A stretch of DNA of 64,000 nucleotides from Hydnum rufescens UP504 (Eukaryota; Basidiomycota; Agaricomycetes; Cantharellales; Hydnaceae). The stretch lies in contig MU129008.1 of NCBI GenBank assembly GCA_014904985.1, forward strand, positions 1-64,000, written 5' to 3'. Positions 60,100 to 64,000 of this stretch are shown here, one piece after another (position 1 is the stretch's first letter; each line of letters begins with the position of its first letter). The notes below the pieces were generated by a model that was given only the letters and a program-made list of their open reading frames with translations, had not been told where the DNA came from and did not search any database. The translations under genes and the position numbers were made by a program.

Positions 60100-60987
60100 C
60101 TACAAACGCGAGACCCTACAACCAATGGCATCTTGGAGCAATCTATGACGTTCCTTGAGGTCACCGTCTCCAGGGAGGATGTCAACGCCATAGCCTTCTA
60201 GGTACTCATTACAAGTGTCCACATCGAGTCTCTCGATGGCGCTAGTCGATGTTAGAGCCGGTAGGGAGAACTAAATGGGGGCTCAATAAACGGTCAAATT
60301 CAAGCTTCAGAAGTAAGAACCCACTGGTTCCTCAGTAGGGTTGCGGCCGTCACTGAATGGCACTATTATCCAAGGAACCAATTCGCCCGTGTCATTCAGT
60401 GCATTGGTGGCCTATAAAGCGCGATCAGAACGAACTCGCCCTACCAAATTAACTTATAGAGATACGGACGCGTGCAGTAATGATCTCGACGCGTAGGAAC
60501 CTCCGCGCAACATTTGCCTGCTGACTGTGCCACATTATCGAGCCCTTCTTCTACAGCGAGCAATTCTTCTTCTATGCCAGCCAATTGTTGCTGAATGGCG
60601 TTCAATTGCACTTGGACGGGTGCGAACCAGGCCGGGGCTAGTGCTTCTTGAGAAAATGAGTACAGTATGACAGTGAGTACGAGTTTACGCGAACCATTAT
60701 TCTCCTCGATTGTCATAGCATTAAGTAGTCTGTGTTCATACACCATTGCGCGTCCTACATCGTCCTGAGTGCATTTTCGATGATAAGTACTTTCTATAGT
60801 GAGGAGCGTGACCAAGGTAGTACGTCAAATATAAGACACATGGGAATGACTACACACGGTAACTGCTTAGGACTTTAGTCTTGACCTCCAGTGCCCTCGC
60901 CAAGTCATCGAGGGTTGGTGGGTCCTGTGGGGTGCGAGGGACATGGATGCGATGGTCACGAGGCCGTTGTAGTCGCTGAATGGGCAT
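60100..60987 (-). CDS. Mug135-like C-terminal domain protein, function unknown
   Basis: Member of a mushroom-expanded family of unknown function resembling the Mug135 C-terminal domain; the family name is from memory and tentative. The start at 60987 (MPIQRLQRPRDHRIHVPRTP) leads to DPPTLDDLARALEVKTKVL. An intron joins to STYHRKCTQDDVGRAMVYEH. Another leads to EALAPAWFAPVQVQLNAIQQ and a coiled coil (GIEEELLAVEEGLDNVAQ). Then come ATNALNDTGELVPWIIVPFS, DGRNPTEEP and, across an intron, FSLPALTSTSAIERLDVDTC, EYLEGYGVDILPGDGD and a CRVSRL end at 60100. Junctions are GT-AG; one, near 60420-60475, is ambiguous in phase. Nothing shows a catalytic role. Confidence 0.6.
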
Positions 60988-61759
60988 GGTAATGAATCTG
61001 ATGATGCGATCTCAAGTACAGTATCGGCTGCGCCCGAGAGGGGTTGGTTGGGATTCTCATTTACACACCAGATGGGCATCCATATGGGGGACCAAGGGCA
61101 GTTTGAATACGGGACACATTGGTACTCAAAATTCTTCTGAAGCTCATAAATAAAACCAAGCAGCCATCGAGTGGAAAGTGTTGGGAATTCGGTGTAGTGA
61201 GTTTGGAATATCAAAGAGATGGGCTATGTAAGCCCACCCCCGCGGGGAATCGTAAGCCCACCTTATTGAAAGTTGAGATCAGCCCAAGTGTTTCCGTGAG
61301 GTGCATGTCGAGGCACCGGAGTGTCCGCGATCTGGATACACTTATTGGTCGGACTCGCCGATAGAGAATGCGTCATCCTTCGCGGCGGCCTCAGGATTGT
61401 ACGTACGCTTGCAAACGTTGGTATGGATCGCATACGGTAAGACGCCGTTCGGACGATGGGTTGAGACCAAGAAAATAGGCTGGCATACGCATCGAAATTC
61501 GCGCCAAAAAGACGACCGGCGCATGTCGCTGTGGTATCGATGGCGTACCGGCCTCTCGGCTTGTGTGGAGAAAGCCATGAATCCATGGCCAACGAGGCCC
61601 AGTCCGTCGGGGGGCATGGACCTCTACACAGGGGCTTCCACGGGACGGGCTCCTGAAATGCCTCACGTTGCGGGGCAATCCGACCTTCACGGATAGATCG
61701 CCAACTTACGGAGCGACTCTTGGATCCAGAGGCGAGTCTGGCTCGATTCTTGGGTTGTC
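60988..61759. other. Accessory stretch, no gene recognised
   Basis: Overlapping frames on both strands between 61263 and 61784 have no family resemblance. GTAAGCCCACC is directly repeated at about 61227 and 61252. It may contain the lost 5' part of the ATG15-like gene. Confidence 0.3.
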
Positions 61760-62424
61760 TTGTTGCCTCATTCCTCCAGGCCATGTGGTGTTCATTTCAC
61801 GGAGGCAACCGTCGGTGTGGCTGTGCACGCCTTACTAGTGCGGAAGATGGTCCAAACAGAAGTAATTGAAAATTGGGAAAAGGTGGCCCCAGGGGCCGAG
61901 AAGGCTCTGGGAAATGTTGGGACTATCTCCTTTACCCTCACAGCTTCCTGGACATTCCCATCCCCTGAAGAACCGGCATTACTTTTGGTGGCGGACACTA
62001 AGAGAGGCCTATCAGAATCTTCTCAGGGTGCCTCTGTAAACGCTCGTTTTCGAGTCACAGAGATCCAACAGCCTGTGGATCCGAAGGAATATGAGGCTGC
62101 GCCCTTCACTTCCATGAGCAAACAACAGTCACTGCGGATTGATTGGGAGACAATGGCAATCCCGGCACCCGATGTTTCCGATCGCAGCACACTGCTGAAT
62201 CTTGCTCGAGCCTCTTGGGATGCGTATCACCCGATGCCTGAAGCATCTGCAAAGTGGTACCCCCTGGAAGGGTTCAATTGCGTACGTGTACTTATTATGC
62301 ACTTGATATTCGGTAGCAGGTCCTCAGTATTCGCATTGATAGAGTGTTCCATTGATAAATGGAACCCAGGAGATGGTAAGACACTACTTGTCACTACGAT
62401 GCATTGTTGTAATCCTTTGGACTA
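61760..62424 (+). pseudogene. Truncated ATG15-like lipase fragment
   Basis: The middle of this frame resembles the segment just before the catalytic domain of fungal ATG15-type phospholipases: a pre-domain with SLRIDWETMAIPAPDVSD, then RSTLLNLARASWDAYH and KWYPLEGFN, which parallels the DVSDRETLLxLAxMxxNAY...WYDLGxxWN pattern. After FNC (about 62283) similarity ends. The expected FGWEPDxDGFRGHVF segment and the GHSLGG nucleophile elbow are not found, and 140 bp further on a MITE copy begins at 62423. The start at 61760 is simply the first ATG; a signal anchor is not obvious. I read it as a decayed or partial copy; the match is by pattern only. Confidence 0.5.
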
Positions 62425-62560
62425 GTGTTGCTGCGACTCAGACTTGAAGTAATCGCCCAGGAGTCACCAGTCGAGCCGAACCGACACCAACCCCAACTGA
62501 ACGGATTTAAAGTCGATATTGGCCGAGTTCGATCTTCGGAGGCACCGACGGAGTGTCAGA
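62423..62560. mobile_element. MITE fragment, left end (TA-flanked family)
   Basis: TA (62423-62424) is followed by GTGTTGCTGCGACTC, one mismatch from the 15-bp terminus of the full copy, and then by sequence with scattered AGTC-type motifs. No matching right end was found, so this copy is truncated; its right limit is approximate. Confidence 0.6.
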
Positions 62561-62759
62561 GGTAGCAGCTGAATTGGACATCAGCCGCGCCTTATCGGCA
62601 CTTCCAGTTATGCCCGCATTGTCCTCCTCGGCGATCTATTGCCCACAAACCTCTGGTACATACACTGTGTAAATACCGCTGATTTGTACCCACCGAACAC
62701 GTCTTTCTACAGTCAAGTCGGTGGAAACCATCCAGGACAAGGGGAGTCGCTGCAAGGTA

Positions 62760-63204
62760 GTGTTGCCGCGACTCGGGCTTCGAGTCGACTTAAGTCCGAG
62801 TCAAGCCGTTTTCAAGCGGAGTCGATTGATTACAAATAATTGACATGACTTCGGCCCGACTTGGAGTCAGCTCAAGTCCGGGATGTTCCGATACTTCTCG
62901 CTTGCATGGACTTTGTTCAAACATCAAACACTGATTTGTTGGGATTTGTTGGTGTTGCATGAATATATAAGTACAAACAATTGATCCAGAAACACACAGT
63001 ATACCTTTGCAGAAATATATATATACTATTGATACCTACATATTTTTGACTTAAGTCGGCTTGGGTCAAAGTCGGTAAATTTGACTTGACTTCGGAGATA
63101 AGCCAAAGTCGACGGAAGTCGTGCGGAGTCGCCCGAAGTCAAGCCGAAGTCGAACCAAGCGGATAGTCTCGTTACCAGACTACCAAGCGGAGTCGCGGCA
63201 ACAC
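62760..63204. mobile_element. Complete MITE, 445 bp, TA target duplication
   Basis: The element starts GTGTTGCCGCGACTC (62760-62774) and ends with its exact reverse complement (63190-63204), flanked on both sides by TA (62758-62759, 63205-63206). Both subterminal regions are packed with AAGTC/GACTT/AGTCG motifs in both orientations, while the centre is AT-rich (ATATATATATA near 63016). There is no coding capacity. TA duplications and perfect short inverted termini indicate a Tc1/mariner- or pogo-mobilised miniature element. Two partial relatives occur at 58210 and 62423. Confidence 0.85.
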
Positions 63205-63338
63205 TACCAGTGCCAGGCGGCGACGGATCCAAATTTCGAGTCGCGAGGTCACCATGTTGCCAGTACTCCCTTTTCATGCGGTTCGATCGATCCTATGTCC
63301 TGTTTGTACTGTTCTGATGCCCGACCACGATGACATAG

Positions 63339-64000
63339 AATTTTCCGACTGTCACTTCGGCCCTTCCTCACGATGTGCTTTGCATCTTGATGGAATTTCT
63401 CGACATCACAACTTTGAAGGCTGCCAGTCTCGTCAACCATGACTTCAAGCACGCGGCAGATAGGCTTATTTGGCGATCATTCTACATCTGCGTACGTAAC
63501 TATGAGGACAACGGTGCCTTGTGTCGCGGAGAACTAGACCGAGCCGCAGAGGGATGCCGTATCGCTTGCACCGGAGTACGGGCTAAGCGCATCCGAAAAT
63601 TCACTCTGACATTTCGTCGGCCTGCTTATACTGCAGCCAAATTTGGGCAGAGCATTATGGAAATGGTCTTTACTACACTTCGGATGTTAACGGGTCTTCG
63701 ACAGTTGGAATTAGACTTAGCACATACATCATGGTGGACCAGTGGTATCGGGTCGAACCTTGCCAGGCTTGCCCGAGGCCCCTTTCCTTTCCACTTGGAA
63801 TCCTTCGCTCTCAACAAAGACTCGTATCACGAAATAAATTTTCTGTCCGAGTTCCTTCTCTCGCAGAAGAGGATCACCACCCTCTCCATCAATCGGGGTA
63901 GCTTCACTGTGCAACCGCGGTCTCGTCCTCCACCCCTTCGCGTTCTCGATTCAGGCGACTGGCACCTTCTCAAAAATCGACCTGTTACTCACCTTTTCGC
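63339..64000 (+). CDS. F-box-like protein, 3' truncated by window edge
   Basis: An open frame runs to the right edge. From an acceptor (ACATAG/AATTTT) it reads SALPHDVLCILMEFLDITTL then KAASLVNHDFKHAADRLIWR, the F-box pattern (LPxDVLxxIxxFLdxxTLxxASLVnxxF). It continues RSFYICVRNYEDNGALCRGE, MVFTTLRMLTGLRQLELDLA and FALNKDSYHEINFLSEFLLS with leucine-rich-repeat-like spacing. This layout is common in large mushroom F-box families, which act as substrate receptors of SCF ubiquitin ligases. The true start lies upstream of 63339 and was not found, and the 3' end is beyond the window. Confidence 0.65.

Overview
This is a nuclear window from a filamentous basidiomycete, most likely an Agaricomycete. 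Nearly every gene is split by many short GT-AG introns of about 45-70 nt. Genes are tightly packed on both strands, and the protein families fit a mushroom genome: Eaf1/Vid21, a Shp1 without a UBA domain, a bifunctional LKR/SDH enzyme, Mug135-like, F-box and Zn2Cys6 proteins, Copia remnants and MITEs. No rRNA, tRNA or CRISPR locus was recognised.

Layout. (1) 1-9 kb is repeat-rich. It holds the 3' remnant of a Copia retrotransposon with its LTR, then a broken duplicate of the 3' end of eaf1. That duplicate has been hit by a solo LTR (513 bp, 5-bp target duplication) and by a 1.67-kb non-autonomous DNA element (8-bp target duplication). A CAX-type cation/proton exchanger gene with atypical alpha-repeats follows. 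(2) 9-56 kb is a gene-dense core: eaf1 (NuA4 scaffold), cytosolic TyrRS, a DENND11/LCHN-like DENN protein, epsin, GPN1 GTPase, NUF2, an SF1 helicase, Shp1/p47, a small membrane protein, NSE3/MAGE, the CCH1 calcium channel, eIF3a, mitochondrial EF-G, prefoldin 5, L-rhamnose mutarotase, a tail-anchored FHA protein, and LKR/SDH. Many neighbours are head-to-head pairs sharing very short promoters. (3) 56-64 kb is accessory: a decayed TPR gene, a Zn2Cys6 regulator with a broken zinc cluster, a Mug135-like gene, a truncated ATG15-like lipase, three copies of a TA-flanked MITE full of AGTC motifs, and an F-box gene running off the right edge.

The genes do not form one pathway; the core is ordinary housekeeping synteny (chromatin, translation, endocytosis, kinetochore, proteostasis, calcium entry, lysine metabolism). 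The most useful warning concerns frame. Several conserved genes (NUF2 four times, GPN1, epsin, probably CCH1, LKR/SDH, FHA) and the Copia remnant change reading frame at short homopolymer runs, nearly always as if one base were missing. This looks more like uncorrected read-level indels than gene decay, so automatic gene models here would be fragmented.

I saw no clearly new biological system. The most interesting items are the nested insertions in the eaf1 duplicate, the AGTC-rich MITE family, the CAX-like transporter lacking the canonical acidic alpha-2 motif, and a helicase with a possible exonuclease-like N-terminus.
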